DNA of 64,000 nt, taken from NCBI GenBank assembly GCA_029721435.1, contig CM056583.1, forward strand, positions 92,398,575 to 92,462,574, given 5' to 3'. The position numbers were made by a program, and so were the translations under genes. This stretch comes from Gymnothorax reevesii. Taxonomy: Eukaryota; Chordata; Actinopteri; Anguilliformes; Muraenidae. The stretch's first letter is position 1. Each line of letters opens with the position of its first letter. Under the pieces are notes generated by a model. That model saw only the letters and a list, made by a program, of their open reading frames with translations. It was not told the origin of the DNA and ran no database searches. Positions 39,177-50,502 of the stretch are shown here, one piece after another.

Positions 39177-41717
39177 TCATTGGTTGCTCGTGTTACCAAA
39201 ACTACGAGACAACGTATCGGCCAGTACATTGTCACTTCCTTTCTTGTGGTGAATGAGCACATTATATTGCTGCAGAATCAGAGACCCACGCATGAGGCGT
39301 TGGTTATGATTATACATGCGCGAAATGAACACCAATGGGTTATGGTCAGTAAAGACCTCAATTGGGACAGAACTTGAACCCACATATACCTCAAAAAACT
39401 GCAAGGCTAATAAAAGTGCTAGAGCTTGCTTCTCAACGGTGCTATATTTAAGTTGGTGTTTATTGAATTTCCGTGAAAAGAAACTGACGGGGTGATCAAT
39501 TCCGTCGGCGTCGTCTTGCAGTAGTACAGCACCAGCTCCCAGAGCACTTGCATCAACCTCCAATTTAAATGGTTGCGCAAAGTCTGGAGCAGCGAGTACA
39601 GGCGCACTGCACATCAAGAGTTTGGCAGCCCCGAAAGCCTTTTGGCCGTCAGAGGTCCACAGAAAAGGCGTCTCTGTACTGAGGGCTCCTGTTAAAGGCG
39701 CCACTACAACCGAAAAGTTCCTGCAAAAACTTCGGTAATATCCTGCCATTCCAAGGAAACGGCGCAATTCTCGCCTAGTAGTAGGCGCAGGGAAGCCAAC
39801 GATGGCAGCAACCTTTGCTGCCAATGGCCTAACTTGGCCATGACCCACTTGCTTTCCTAGGTATGTTACTGTCGCTTTCCCGAACTCACGCTTTGCGAGA
39901 TTCAGAGTTAACGTTGCTTTGGCCAACCTCTCAAACACGCAACGTAGCACAGATACATGGTCAGCCCAACTGTCTGACCTAATCACCAAGTCGTCTAAAT
40001 AGGTATGACAGTCTGAAATACCCACAAGAACAGTATTCACAAGCCGCTGAAAAGTGGCCAAAGCGTTTCGAAGGCCGAAGGCAAGGACATTATATTGGAG
40101 GAAGTTATCTGGTGTAACAAATGCGGAGATCTCGGACGCATGCGGAGTCAAAGGCACTTGCCAATACCCCTTCAACAAATCAAGTTTCGTTACAAACTTA
40201 GCGGCACCAATGTTGTCGATGCAGTCCTCCACCCTCGGTAGAGGGTAGGAGTCTGGCACGGTGACCGCATTGACTTTTCGGAAATCAGTGCAGAAACGTG
40301 ATGTTCCGTCAGGTTTTGGCACAAGAATACAGGGTGAACTCCACGGGCTATTACTGGGCTTAGCTAAGTTATTATCGAAAAGATATTGCACTTCTTGCTT
40401 CATTGCCTTACGGTTTGCCATATTTACTCGATATGGGTGTTGCTTTATAGGGGCAGAACCATTCACATCGATATCATGTTGTGTTACTGTAGTCTGGGAG
40501 GGAGTATCACCAAAGAGAATTGGAAACTCATGGATTAAATTTACGATGTCGGATCTCTGGACCTCTGGTAAGTGAGCGAGATGGGACGGAAAATCAGACA
40601 GAACTTCCGAATTAGCCAGTCTAGCGCATTGCTGTGGGGCGTTTCGGAGCACAAGGCCATCCTCATCCTCCGCACAATCAAAACTTGGATTGCGTTCAGG
40701 GCTCACGCAAGCAATTTGGCACACAGGCAGAATTGTTTTCACATCCTCTGATTGGGATGTCTCTCTGGGGTGATAAGCCTTAAGCATATTAATGTGGCAT
40801 ACTCGTGTCTGACGTTTACGGTCGGGCGTTCGAATTACGTAATTGCTTTCACTTAGTTTTTCCTCCACAGTATATGGACCAGAAAAGCGAGCTGACAACG
40901 CAGATCCAGCAACAGGCAATAAAACTAGGACCCGATCTCCAGGCTTGAAATTGCGCGCTACAGACTTCCAATCAAAGCGGCGCTTCATTTTTTTCTGGGA
41001 TAAAGATAGTGACTCTTTCGCCAGGGAACAGGCATAATGCAACTTTTCTCGGACCTGAGACACATAGTCCAACACATTGGGTTTATCATTTGAAACTGAC
41101 ATAAACTGCTCCTTCAAAACTTTTAAAGGATCCCGACCAGTATGCCCAAATACGAGTTCAGCGGGGCTAAACCCCAACGATTCCTGTACCGCTTCTTGTA
41201 AAGCGAACAGAATGAATGGGAGGCCTTCCTCCCAGCAATTTCCAGTCTCAAAACAATATTTGCGGAGGGCCGATTTAAGTGTTTGATGCCAACGCTCCAA
41301 CATCCCTTGACTCTCAGGGTGGTAGGCACTTGCGACCTGATGCTGAATGGCTAAAGACTGCGAAAACTGTTGAAAGTGTCTTGACAGAAAGTTGGTACCC
41401 CGATCTGTTTGAATCACTTTAGGAAATCCAAATGTTGAAAAAAACCTAGTCAATGCTTTTATCACATTCTTGGTTGTGATCGTGCGCAAAGGGATAGCTT
41501 CTGGAAATCTAGTTGTCGTACACATAATAGTGAGCAGGAACTGTTGGCCTGACTTCGCTTTAGGAAGCGGACCTACACAGTCAACAACCACATGCTGAAA
41601 AGGTTCCCCAAGTACCGGAATTGGACAAGGTGGAGCGTATAACCTGGGGTATAATCTGATTCGGTTTCCCCACAACCTGACAAACATGACAAGACTTGCA
41701 ATGCTTTGTAACAGCAC
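39177..41717 (-). CDS. Gypsy-C pol: integrase, reverse transcriptase and RNase H
   Basis: An 846-codon uninterrupted frame. Integrase: first Asp in VVDCVGPLPKA, second in IQTDRGTNFLS, third (Glu) in HPESQGMLERWHQ; the C-terminus has FKPGDRVLVLLP, GPYTV and CHINMLKAYHP. A linker (SEVLSDFPSHLAHLPE) leads to reverse transcriptase: IKQHPYRVN, SSPCILVPKPDGTSRFCTDFR, VTKLDLLKGYWQVPL, FGLRNALATFQRLV and the catalytic YLDDLV (Y-x-D-D). RNase H shows EVDASALGAGAVLLQ, TVEKQALALLL, and EVFTDHNPLVF, and the frame ends DNVLADTLSRSFGN. The order INT-RT-RH is the Gmr1 hallmark. The zinc domain of integrase is in the preceding frame (41581-42414), so one base shift near 41640 separates it. Confidence 0.95.
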   Translation of the reverse strand: MLLQSIASLVMFVRLWGNRIRLYPRLYAPPCPIPVLGEPFQHVVVDCVGPLPKAKSGQQFLLTIMCTTTRFPEAIPLRTITTKNVIKALTRFFSTFGFPKVIQTDRGTNFLSRHFQQFSQSLAIQHQVASAYHPESQGMLERWHQTLKSALRKYCFETGNCWEEGLPFILFALQEAVQESLGFSPAELVFGHTGRDPLKVLKEQFMSVSNDKPNVLDYVSQVREKLHYACSLAKESLSLSQKKMKRRFDWKSVARNFKPGDRVLVLLPVAGSALSARFSGPYTVEEKLSESNYVIRTPDRKRQTRVCHINMLKAYHPRETSQSEDVKTILPVCQIACVSPERNPSFDCAEDEDGLVLRNAPQQCARLANSEVLSDFPSHLAHLPEVQRSDIVNLIHEFPILFGDTPSQTTVTQHDIDVNGSAPIKQHPYRVNMANRKAMKQEVQYLFDNNLAKPSNSPWSSPCILVPKPDGTSRFCTDFRKVNAVTVPDSYPLPRVEDCIDNIGAAKFVTKLDLLKGYWQVPLTPHASEISAFVTPDNFLQYNVLAFGLRNALATFQRLVNTVLVGISDCHTYLDDLVIRSDSWADHVSVLRCVFERLAKATLTLNLAKREFGKATVTYLGKQVGHGQVRPLAAKVAAIVGFPAPTTRRELRRFLGMAGYYRSFCRNFSVVVAPLTGALSTETPFLWTSDGQKAFGAAKLLMCSAPVLAAPDFAQPFKLEVDASALGAGAVLLQDDADGIDHPVSFFSRKFNKHQLKYSTVEKQALALLLALQFFEVYVGSSSVPIEVFTDHNPLVFISRMYNHNQRLMRGSLILQQYNVLIHHKKGSDNVLADTLSRSFGNTSNQ

Positions 41718-42453
41718 TTTTAAGTCCGGGCCAAAAGAAATGTCTCAACACGCGATTATACGTCTTCCTAATTCCAAAATGACCAGACCATGGATTTTCA
41801 TGCGCCAAAGCCAGTATTTGTGGACGATACTCGACAGGTACAACAATCTGATCGACCACACCCCAATCACTTCCCAGAGTCAACGGAGATGACCACTTCC
41901 TCATCAACAGCCCACCATCTAAAAAATAAGCAGCAGACTTATCTTTCGCCACAACAGGCGAAACAACCATCTCAAAACATTTACAGAGGGACGCATCGTT
42001 TTTCTGAGCAGCAACAAGTTGTTCACGAGTGCCAAGCAAAGCAACGGGGACAGACTCCAACGTTGAGGTAAGAGATTTATGTTCCTCCTCTTTACAAACG
42101 ACTTGTGCTTCAACCTCAGTGCATGTGTCGGTTTGTAAATATAGTGGTTTCGGGTTGGGGAGAGAACTGTTATCGGCAAGCATAGACACTAAAACAGATT
42201 GAGACAAATCAACTTCCTCACCCCATTTCTTTGACTGGGCTCGGGTGAGCACGCAAGCAGGAAATATAGTAGGGGCTGACGTAATGCCAGGCAAATCTGA
42301 CATAGGACAATTTTTGGGTTTATTTAAAACTTCGAGTGCTGGGTAAACTTTACCACCGGCAATATCATTTCCCATGATAAAATCAACAGCTGGAATAGGC
42401 AATGCGGTCCGCACAGCTACGTTAAAATAACCCGTGACTAAGTCTGATTGTCA
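41640..42453 (-). pseudogene. Gypsy-C protease C-terminal part, linker and integrase zinc domain
   Basis: The frame 41581-42414 encodes the protease landmark DFIMGNDIAGGKV near its start, an acidic linker, and then the HHCC zinc domain of integrase (LALAHENPWSGHFG with two His, then HCKSCHVCQ). At its N-terminal side, the frame is closed by a TGA at 42451-42453 just after VPLHKIH. Its 3' end is shifted relative to the main pol frame near 41640. A single stop and two shifts would therefore have to be undone for a full polyprotein. Confidence 0.85.
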
Positions 42454-42540
42454 ATGAATTTTGTGCAAGGGAACAGTAACGAAGGACATATCAATTCCCT
42501 GAATCACCACATTTGCACCACTATACGTCACATCAGATAC
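42454..42540 (-). pseudogene. Gypsy-C protease N-terminal remainder
   Basis: Connects the gag frame, whose last codons hold the active site ILRDTGALKSF (Asp-Thr-Gly), with the later protease part. It reads ITVSDVTYSGANVVIQGIDM in a frame shifted against gag. The Asp-Thr-Gly itself is intact. Confidence 0.65.
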
Positions 42541-44050
42541 AGTTATCACGTCGGCTAACAAAAGATTTCAACGCTCCCGTGTCCCTTAAAATCCGGATAG
42601 GTTTTTGCTCGCTCAGCTTCCCAGAAAAGGAAATAAGACCGTCAAAAATAAATGTATCAAAACCATCTTCACGATGGCTTTCAGGATTGTTTAAACATGG
42701 GATGTTCTGAGGAACTGTTCTAACAAAACCAGTTGGCTTAGTAGTGGCAGCGGTTCTCTTTTTCAAAGCAAAACAGTTTGCAATTACATGACCTACTTTA
42801 TGGCAATATAAACATGCTCGTTCCTCTTTAGACTGCAGTGGTGGCAATTTGGAACATTTTGCGGATTCACCTTCCCTGGAACTGTGGGAAAAGACAGATT
42901 TTGCTGCTTGAGTGGAACCAAACACAGTTTTGTGCGTAAGTGTAAACTCATCCGCAAATCTCGCCGCCTCAGACAAGGACACCACCTTCTGTTCATTTAG
43001 GTAAACCACAACACGTTCAGGAACACAGTTTTTAAACTCTTCCAGTAAAATTAATTCTCGTAGAGAATCACAGTCGTAGACTTTACTGGCAACACACCAT
43101 TTATCAAAAAGATTTCCCTTTTCTCTCGCAAATTCCACAAATGACTGGGCAGGGGTTCGCTTTTGGTTTCTGAATTTTTGCCGGTAGGCCTCCGGCACCA
43201 ACTCATATGCTCGAAGAATGGCAGTTTTTACAATGCCATAGTTCATACTCTCCTCGAGACTGAGTGCAGCCACTACATCTTGAGCTTTTCCGACTAATTT
43301 GCATTGAAGTAAAGTGGTCCAGACTTCTTTGGGCCACTTAAGTGCAATAGCCAAACGCTCAAACGTACTATAATAGGCATCTACCTCAGTTTCTCGAAAA
43401 GAGGATAAAGCCACATGTCTCCGAACATCATAGCCTGCAAAGTCAGCTAAAGCAGATGTATCAGGTGGTACAACAGAAGGATTTTGTTGTGCAGCATTTT
43501 GCAATTCTAGCTGCCACAATTTAACCTTGACTTCTGCTTCCAATTCCAATTTACGTTGAGCCAGTTGGAACTCTTGTTCCTGTTTTTGTGCCCTCTCCCG
43601 TGCCTCAATCTCTGCCTTTCGTGCCTTCTCCTCAGCCTCAAGCTTTAACCGGGCGAGTCGGACCTTAAGCCGCGCATCACTCTCCGACCAATGAGAGCTT
43701 GGAGAGTATGGCTCAAACTTGGGCAAGGTAGGCGGAGGGGTAGTTGGAGGAAGCTCCCCCTTCCCTTCAACCACCGCAGAACCACTAGCGCCCCAAGGAG
43801 AGTCATAACTTGTACCAGGCCTTGTAGGTACATCAGGCTGAGCAAGAGGACCAACAGTAACTGGAGAGGCAAAAATTTATAGCTCAACCAACTTATCCCT
43901 CACCCGTGACTTAATTTCTCCCTTCCAGAGAGCACTAGACACCACAAGACCTACACAATTTGCAATTTCAAGCAGGTCATTTTTACGGCACTGATCCAGT
44001 GCGTCATTAGACGGGTTCCCTAGAAAGTCTTTGACATCAAACGAAGTCAT
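42533..44050 (-). pseudogene. Gypsy-C gag, with SCAN-like capsid region and zinc knuckle
   Basis: Structural polyprotein that would form the particle. It starts at the ATG complementary to 44048-44050 (MTSFDVKDFLGNPS); an in-frame TAA at 43877-43879 splits it once. A Pro-rich linker and a long Arg/Glu/Lys helix (residues rich in REERAQK type repeats, probable coiled coil) are followed by the capsid, including AYELVPEAYRQKFRNQKR, FVEFAREKGNLFDKWC, LILLEEFKNCVPERVV and LSEAARFADEFTLTH. The capsid C-terminal stretch has the pattern PEAYRQKFR ... LLEEFKNC ... of the vertebrate SCAN domain. The knuckle CLYCHKVGHVIANC (C-x2-C-x4-H-x4-C) is complete. The frame closes with the protease motif DTG. Confidence 0.9.
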
Positions 44051-44151
44051 TATCTAAATATTGCAGTATTGCACCACAGTACAACAACAGTAACAACTCA
44101 AAATTATCTTCACTGCTTATTACAAATCAGCGACTGACTGGAGGGTGCTAT

Positions 44152-44169
44152 ATCCCGGACGAGCCCCCA
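44152..44169 (-). promoter_or_regulatory. Primer binding site of Gypsy-C, tRNA-Pro type
   Basis: On the minus strand TGGGGGCTCGTCCGGGAT lies five bases inside the 5' LTR. It equals the tRNA-Pro primer site of murine leukaemia virus over all 18 bases, as remembered. It primes minus-strand DNA synthesis. Gypsy-B has the same with one change, so the primer is a stable trait of the family. Confidence 0.92.
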
Positions 44170-44174
44170 TAATA

Positions 44175-44840
44175 TGTTACAACCCCCCCATGGGCCTGGG
44201 GTGCATGGGGCGAGTAACTGGATGTTATTTATACCGGGAGATATGTAATGATAAGAGTAGAGATAAAACAAGGAGGCAAAAATAATTCAGTGCAGGGGTT
44301 TTTACTGTGACTGGGTTAGACAAACTCACACAACCGAGGTCAAGGGACGCTGGATGTTGCCAAAAGAACATTAAAAAAACAAGCTAGCTAACACTGAGAG
44401 CAATCTAATCTAGTGTTTCCTGTACACAAAACAAAAGCCTGACTACTCTAACTAGCACAAAAAAAAAATACAAGGGTTGGCAACCACCCCTAACGGCTAG
44501 TGGGTCTATACATAGAACAACTACGGGCATATGTATAGGAGCCCCCAGTCTTACCTGTCCCAAGCCCTGGAAGTGTACACAAACCAAAACAAATCAAACA
44601 CTTTCTGATAAACAGAAAAACAAAGATAAGGGAACGGGCAGTTACTGCATAAGCAAAGAAAAGGAAATGAGCGGCCACCAGAATGCAAACAGTAGTGACT
44701 TTTAAACTGGAGGAGTGGATCGGGACTGGTTGATTGGCGGGACCTGTTAAAATGAAGACTGACTGGCAGCACAGCAAAAGACAAGGTGGCAGATGAAAGC
44801 AGGAAAGTAAACATAATACAAGCACACGTGGCATGTAACA
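44175..44840 (-). repeat. 5' LTR of Gypsy-C (666 bp)
   Basis: Ends on the minus strand match the 3' LTR. Compared with it there is a deletion of about 68 bases near 44735 and a few base changes (for example the GAGATGTAAAATGTAATG region). Both LTRs contain the same GGTCAAGGGACGCTGGATGTTG block. Confidence 0.92.
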
Positions 44841-45070
44841 AGAAGATACATTGTATTATATTCATTTATAAAGCATTACTTGGCAAACTTTCTATCTTAC
44901 TAGGCTTTTATAAATTAAAATCCCAAGTCAGCATATCCGATCACAGGAGTGGATTATTTTAGATGCACCCAGGACTAGAACAAATCTGGGTTGAACCGGT
45001 TTCAGTTCATTTTCACCTTGCATGTGGAATAATTGTCAGGATACTGTTGGGATAGGCTTTTGGGGGGGCA
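44841..45070 (+). pseudogene. LINE fragment, right part behind Gypsy-C
   Basis: Continues the LINE fragment at 37835: FIYKALLGKLSIL, KLKSQVSISDHRSGLF and then FHLACGIIVR in two frames. It ends before the GGGGGGG run at 45063. The next 240 bases to the following LTR hold nothing recognised. Confidence 0.55.
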
Positions 45071-45312
45071 GAATGTGTTTAAGTAGGTGCTTAGGGATTG
45101 CACTGACAATGACATTTAAGGGGCGTGGTTTTGGTTGGTGCGTAGCCTCAGCCGGGCTTGATTAGGTAATGAGCCACGGTCGGCAAAGAATGAAATGCTG
45201 TGAGTGACTGAACACACCTGAGACGCCGAACAGAGTAGATGCCGGAGGACTGACGCGACGGTGGCTTTTTGTGTAGTCAGACCCCCTATTTTTCACACTA
45301 CCATGAACTGTG

Positions 45313-46340
45313 TGTGAGGTTTCGTTCAGGAACCATTCGCGAGAGACAGCAATCCAAAAAACGTATGCCTTTATTGGAGTCCGAGTCAAAGCCAGAAAAC
45401 ACAGGAATTGCCAAGCCACAATACGAAATCCAAAAACAGTATCGACTAGACTGGCAGGGGTCAGAACCAGTAAGACAGATGGGCAGAAGACGATCGGCAA
45501 AAGGTCGTAGTCGATGGGCAAAGCCAATGGTCATACACAGGGCATCCAAACACAGAATTCGTGGTCAAAATCCAGAAAGGCAAAAACAGTACAAAAAGGG
45601 CTATGGCAAGAATCGGAGTCAGACTATCCAGTAGAAGCGAAACAATAATCACAGGCGTACAGGGAGCTCGGCACAATGAAAATTGATCAACGTTCTGACA
45701 AGAGCTGTGAGTGAACCCTAACCACGAAAATTGGCGAGATACGAAATACGAACAGGAAACACACAGACAGCCTATGACATTTAAACAGCTCCGGTCCAGG
45801 AGTTCTACGTGCACAGATAACAAGAGCAGGAAAGTAATTAAGCACGTGCGAGAGATTCTCGCTGAACATAGGGAGAGGACGGTGGAAAGCAAAGGGGCGG
45901 AGAATACAACAGGGCGACTGCGAAGAGGGAATTAGTCTATTAGTCGCGGTGCAGCTTTACAACTTAAACTAGAGTGCTCATTAGTAATTTAGTAATCGAA
46001 TATATACATGGTTAGTAGTGTTAGTACACTATAATACAAAATACAAATGTTAGTCTTGTTAATCATTAGAACAGAAGGTTGAAGGAAGAAAACGAGATAC
46101 GAAGGAATATTTTTAAACACCGGACTTCATTTAAATCACCCGAAGTCAGTGAGCACACAGAAAGGGAAGACGGACTAAACCAACTAGATCACAAGACAGG
46201 GGAGACAAGTGCAATGGAACTGAAACATGGAATGAACCAAAAACCAGAATATTACAAAAACCAAAGAGAATAAATAAAAGACAATAATCATGAACACAAA
46301 ACCAGCACATAAAACATGATCAAAACCCAGAATCATAACA
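45313..46340 (-). repeat. Solo LTR, family X (1028 bp)
   Basis: On the minus strand it starts TGTTATGATTCTGGG and ends AACGAAACCTCACA, flanked by CTGTG on both sides (45308-45312 and 46341-46345). The same family gives the truncated copy at 27715 and the copy at 56187. Frames inside are non-coding. Confidence 0.9.
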
Positions 46341-46345
46341 CTGTG

Positions 46346-46789
46346 CACATTTTTTAAACTCCTTTTTTAATTGAACGCCGAAAGGAAACAGCGCGGGCTG
46401 GCGAGGTAGATTGCCGAGTGGCAAGAGGACGCCGGTGGAGTGAGCTGGCCGTGCGGCACACAGAGTTCGGAGAGTTGATAACCTGGCTGGTGTGAGTAAT
46501 CCACCAAAATCCACCACCCCCTTTATGTTCGGTAAGATACATCCATTCACCTAGGAAAGCCCAGACCTCACTCTCATGTCAATTGCCACACGCAGGGAAA
46601 GAGAGAGCTCTAAACTAAGGGGAATGTTTGGTACTGTGCCGGCTCCTGTTGTTGTTGGGAAATAGCGAGCCCAGGCTAGTGCAGGATCATAACAATACGC
46701 TGATTGCCAGATATCATTCAAGTCTTGCAAGAAATGAGTTTTGGATATGATACAAAAACAGGCCAGATGTACCTGCTTTTAGTTTTAAT
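46346..46789. other. No recognised feature
   Basis: GC-rich sequence with short frames and no recognised motif. Confidence 0.45.
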
Positions 46790-47040
46790 GTAGGTCATTA
46801 TTCTCTGTCCTATGTCCATAGATGTTTTAATTAATAATTTTTTAAATACTATTTTGAAAAAATTATTTTGCCTTTTATCTCCACTTGCAGTCTGTGAATT
46901 TTGTGTAATTTTTCACTTTTTTGTTTGTCCCCATATTCCCATTGTAAATGTCTATTTTGTGATCAGGGCTCCCCTGCAAAAGAGACCTCGGTCTCTGTGG
47001 GACCTCCCCGAAATAAAGGTTAATAATAGTAATCACATCT
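46790..47040 (+). repeat. LINE 3' tail, plus orientation
   Basis: TCAGGGCTCCCCTGCAAAAGAGACCTCGGTCTCTGTGGGAC ... CCCCGAAATAAAGGTTAATAA is a typical LINE 3' end in fish (a GGGCTCCC-type hairpin and AATAAAGGTTAA tail). No coding part is attached. Confidence 0.55.
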
Positions 47041-47280
47041 AACTATTATGGATTATGGTTAACTGACTTGCCATAGTATTATTTCTATCCTAATGAATCC
47101 TAACCTCCATACTTTCAAAACTGCATAATCCGTATTTTATCAAATATGTAGTTGCTGCATTTAGGCTTTTTAGGACAGTACCGGATTTCATACATAGAGA
47201 TTAAAATGACACCATGACCTTTGACTTTAAGTGGCCCTGAAAGGTCAAACCAAAGGAGACGAGATTCCAGAGAGCAATGT

Positions 47281-47660
47281 TATATTTATTTTTTAATTTA
47301 ACCTTTATTTCACCAGATTGGTCCCAATGAGATTAAAGTTTCTTTTACAAGAGAGACCTGGCCAAGACTAGCAGCAGTTTGTACAGTACATCGACAAACT
47401 CACATCAAGACAAAACAAATCAAACAAGACAACATACAGTTTAAAAAGTGAAGCAATCACAACAGAAAATGAACATTTATAGGCTTTCATAGACTCTGCT
47501 TCCGTACACTTTATACAGCTTTAAATTCAGCAAGTGTCACCAATTCTCAAAACTAAGTCTCCCTCTGTAAGCTGTTCCAGGTCGATGGTGCAGAGAACCT
47601 TAAGGCTTTCTGGCCTAACTCTGTCTGAGTTTGAGGAACAGTTATAAGCACAATGTCCTG
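47281..47660 (-). repeat. LINE 3' tail, minus orientation
   Basis: The minus strand ends GGTGAAATAAAGGTTAAATTAAAAAAT, and before it reads TGCTAGTCTTGGCCAGGTCTCTCTTG, a related tail in reverse. The block CTGTTCCAGGTCGATGGTGCAGAG (near 47570) may be the end of a LINE 3' region. Confidence 0.5.
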
Positions 47661-47824
47661 AGATCATATCACAGCCAATCAAAATCAGAGGCAAAGGTAC
47701 AAAATGAGAAGTGAGGTCATATCTCAGAAATGCTTTGATGTATGATAATGAAACTCCATAAATAGACTTGGAACTGCTTTTTGAGGAAGCACAAAAAATT
47801 GCTTTATTTAACCACTTGGGGTAT

Positions 47825-47937
47825 GGCAGGAATCAATAATAATAAACCAATTTTTGACTTGTTTAACTTTAAAATACCATGGGGTATCAAAGGCTAAGAC
47901 ATTGAACTTGTCATGTCAACCTGATTGATGCATGGAC
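47825..47937 (+). repeat. R1 copy 2, left part
   Basis: Matches 31196-31305 (AATCAATAATxxxxxxxxCCAATTTTTGACTTGTTTAAC, then CATGGGGxATC and AAAGGCTAAGACAT). It stops at GATTGATG (47930-47937), and R1 resumes at 51109 after a second TGATG. Confidence 0.75.
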
Positions 47938-48267
47938 CTATAAGGAGAACTCGACAGAAAACTAGGGGCTGGAACACACGCCGACATGGTCCTAGCGGTG
48001 AACCTAATATTGCAGATCACGTTATGCCATGGGGGCCAAAAAGTAATTTCTCCTAAGGGAATAATTGAAAAAGACACGCTTATAAATCCGTGAATATTTT
48101 TTTTGACAGCCACAAATTATTGATACCAAAATGGTTTATTTTTCTCTTTTAAATCATTAATGCCTCGTTTCTCAGCAAAAACAAAATGTTTTATTTATAT
48201 TCAGGCTATGCAAATACTAACGGGTCCTCACATGTAAGCGCGTTCTCGCCTCCCTCGAATTTAGCAC

Positions 48268-49750
48268 TGCAGCGGATGTGAGTGGGTAGAGCAATGGGCA
48301 TTGCTTGCCATCTGTTTGTGTTCAACATTAAAGACATAGCCAAGTCGGTAAAGTGAGCTGGCGACGCTACGGAGCAAATGTATTGAGCGACAAAAGAAAC
48401 GCAAATTAATTAAAGACAGACCGGAAAATAAGTTTGCGCGAGGTCCTCGAGGCTAAACCCAGGGTCTGTCATGCTTGCGATTACGCTGCCCAGATGAACA
48501 AGGCAGATGTTGATGTGATTGCTTATAAGATGTTTCTGGGTCCGTAGCGGGTTAAATACCGCTAAAAAGGGTTGCTGGCTCTGTGCAGTGGGCAAGCAGG
48601 CTGCCCACTTCAGTACTTGCGTTCCTCAGTGGGTAGCTTCTAGAGTGGAATCATATAGAAAGACAAATCACCAGTGCTAACACCAGAGAGGCTATCTTGA
48701 AAAAAACCAGTGGGCTAACCCAAGGAGGGGCTTATCCTGATTTTTTTCAGGGCTTATTCCCTTAGATCCGCTGCGTTTTTCAATACTATGGGCGGCGCTA
48801 AGAGCCACAGCATGCGGTCTTCGGTATGTGAGAGGCTAGGTAGTGCGGCCACTTGCTAATGATAAGCCAAGTGCAGCGCATCACATGCCGCTGGGAATGG
48901 GGAGGCCAGAAATGGGCATTCCTTGCCGTCTGTCTGTGATCAACATGAAAGACGTAGCCAAGCCAGTAATGTGAGCTGGCGTTACAGTACGAATCTACTG
49001 AGCAACAAAAGAAGTGGAATTTAATTAAAGGCAGACTGGAGAATAAGTTTGCGTGTGATGATTGAAAATCAAATTTATTACTAGCATGTGCACATTTACA
49101 CTCGTTTCATTAAACTTTTCTTTGTCTTGCATTCACTATGAGTAACCAGAAGAGCGCATTAACAAACTGGCTAACTTGCGTTTCTTTTTTTGCTCAGTAT
49201 ATTTTTGCCATTTTAATTGATGAAGGGCTGTAATATGTAGCACCTTGATTGCTGCACTTCATGTAGCGCAACTAAATGTACAGTAAGCTAAGGCCGCTAT
49301 TGTGACATCCTAGAACCATGTATGCAGCCAACACTCACCTTACTTTTTCATATTAAAATGATATGGTTAAATCCATTAACTGTGTTGTGTATTTCCATTA
49401 CTTTGAAGAGCACCAATTCGCATCACTCTATTTTGATGTGTTATGCATAATGTGTCAGCTGAGTAGCATCTAACGTAATGTCCATATGAGTGCATTTATA
49501 GCTCTACATAAATTCAATTCGAACACTGCTTAGCAAAGTATTTATCAGCCAAACCATTCTTCATTGTGAAATTACTTACAGACCCTCATACATGATGACA
49601 AAACTTTTCGGCAACTTCACAGATGAGATCCAAAATTTTTTTGTGCAATCCGAACCGAGTGGGTGGAACAATGGGCATTCCTTGCCGTTGTCTGTGATGA
49701 ACATTCAAAACGTGGCCAAGTTAATAAAGCGAGCTGGCGTTACAGTGCAA
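48268..49750 (+). repeat. Three diverged 150-bp units
   Basis: GGTxGAxCAATGGGCATTxCTTGCC and GTGAGCTGGCG-type ends are shared at about 48270-48440, 48895-49060 and 49650-49745. The spacing is irregular (about 625 and 755 bp), so this is a dispersed internal repeat, not a tandem array. Confidence 0.65.
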
Positions 49751-50502
49751 ATATTTTATCCATTTTATTTTAATTGATGAATGGCATTATTTACATGTAC
49801 CTGTGTATATTAAAAATGTTTTCAAATAGAATTATTTGTGTTTTGTTAGTTTGTTTTTTTGCCAGCTCTGCTTAACATTTGAAGATGAACTCAAGTACTC
49901 AAAATCAAAAGGGTCATGGGTTTAATGCTTAACTTTCGCAGAGCCGGCCATTATCATAAAACTAAGTACCACAAATAATTTTGTACAATCGATGTTAACT
50001 TGCACTTAGAAATGAAATGTAGAGACAGTATTCAAATTATAATCGAGACAGACTTTATAGGAAAGGGCTTTGGGGGGGGATAGAAAGTTCGCTGACATGC
50101 AGAACTTCATGGATGAACTGTTCAATGCACTCCAAGATGCTCAGATATCTCTGGGGGAAGACCAAAAATGAGCGTGAAAACAAAGGTAAAAATAACGCAG
50201 TACAATGTCCGTAACATTTGACAGTAGACTCACATTTTACTATACTCCAAGAAATGGTTATAAATCGCACAAAGCTAAGTTATGTTAGCTACAAGTAAAT
50301 TAGCTTACCAGAACTGACAAAAGTTTAAGGCTCCTGACTTTAAAACATTTCGGTTTATAAGGCACGTGCAGGGCGTTGTGTGTTCGGTTTATTGTCTTAA
50401 ATCTGGAGAAGATGATGGAATTTGCACGCAGACGAGCAAGAATCGTCTGACTCCATTGATGTGGTTATTCATCGTTGAACTAAAGAGGACACGAGCCTGT
50501 GG

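Larger units (their letters stand above)
38181..44840 (-). mobile_element. Gypsy-C, nearly complete Gmr1-type LTR retrotransposon
   Basis: Minus-strand element with LTRs at 38181-38914 (3' in its own direction) and 44175-44840 (5'), primer site, polypurine tract and gag, protease, integrase, reverse transcriptase, RNase H in that order. It splits a LINE fragment (37835-38180 and 44841-45070). Flanks AGAGG and AGAAG are an imperfect 5-bp TSD. The LTRs differ by a few bases and a roughly 68-bp indel, so it is young. Only a few stops and shifts damage it. Confidence 0.93.

Noticed and set aside
41077..42071. Plus-strand frames opposite the gypsy pol
   Set aside because: They are shadows of the minus-strand integrase and RT frames; the minus strand has all the catalytic motifs.
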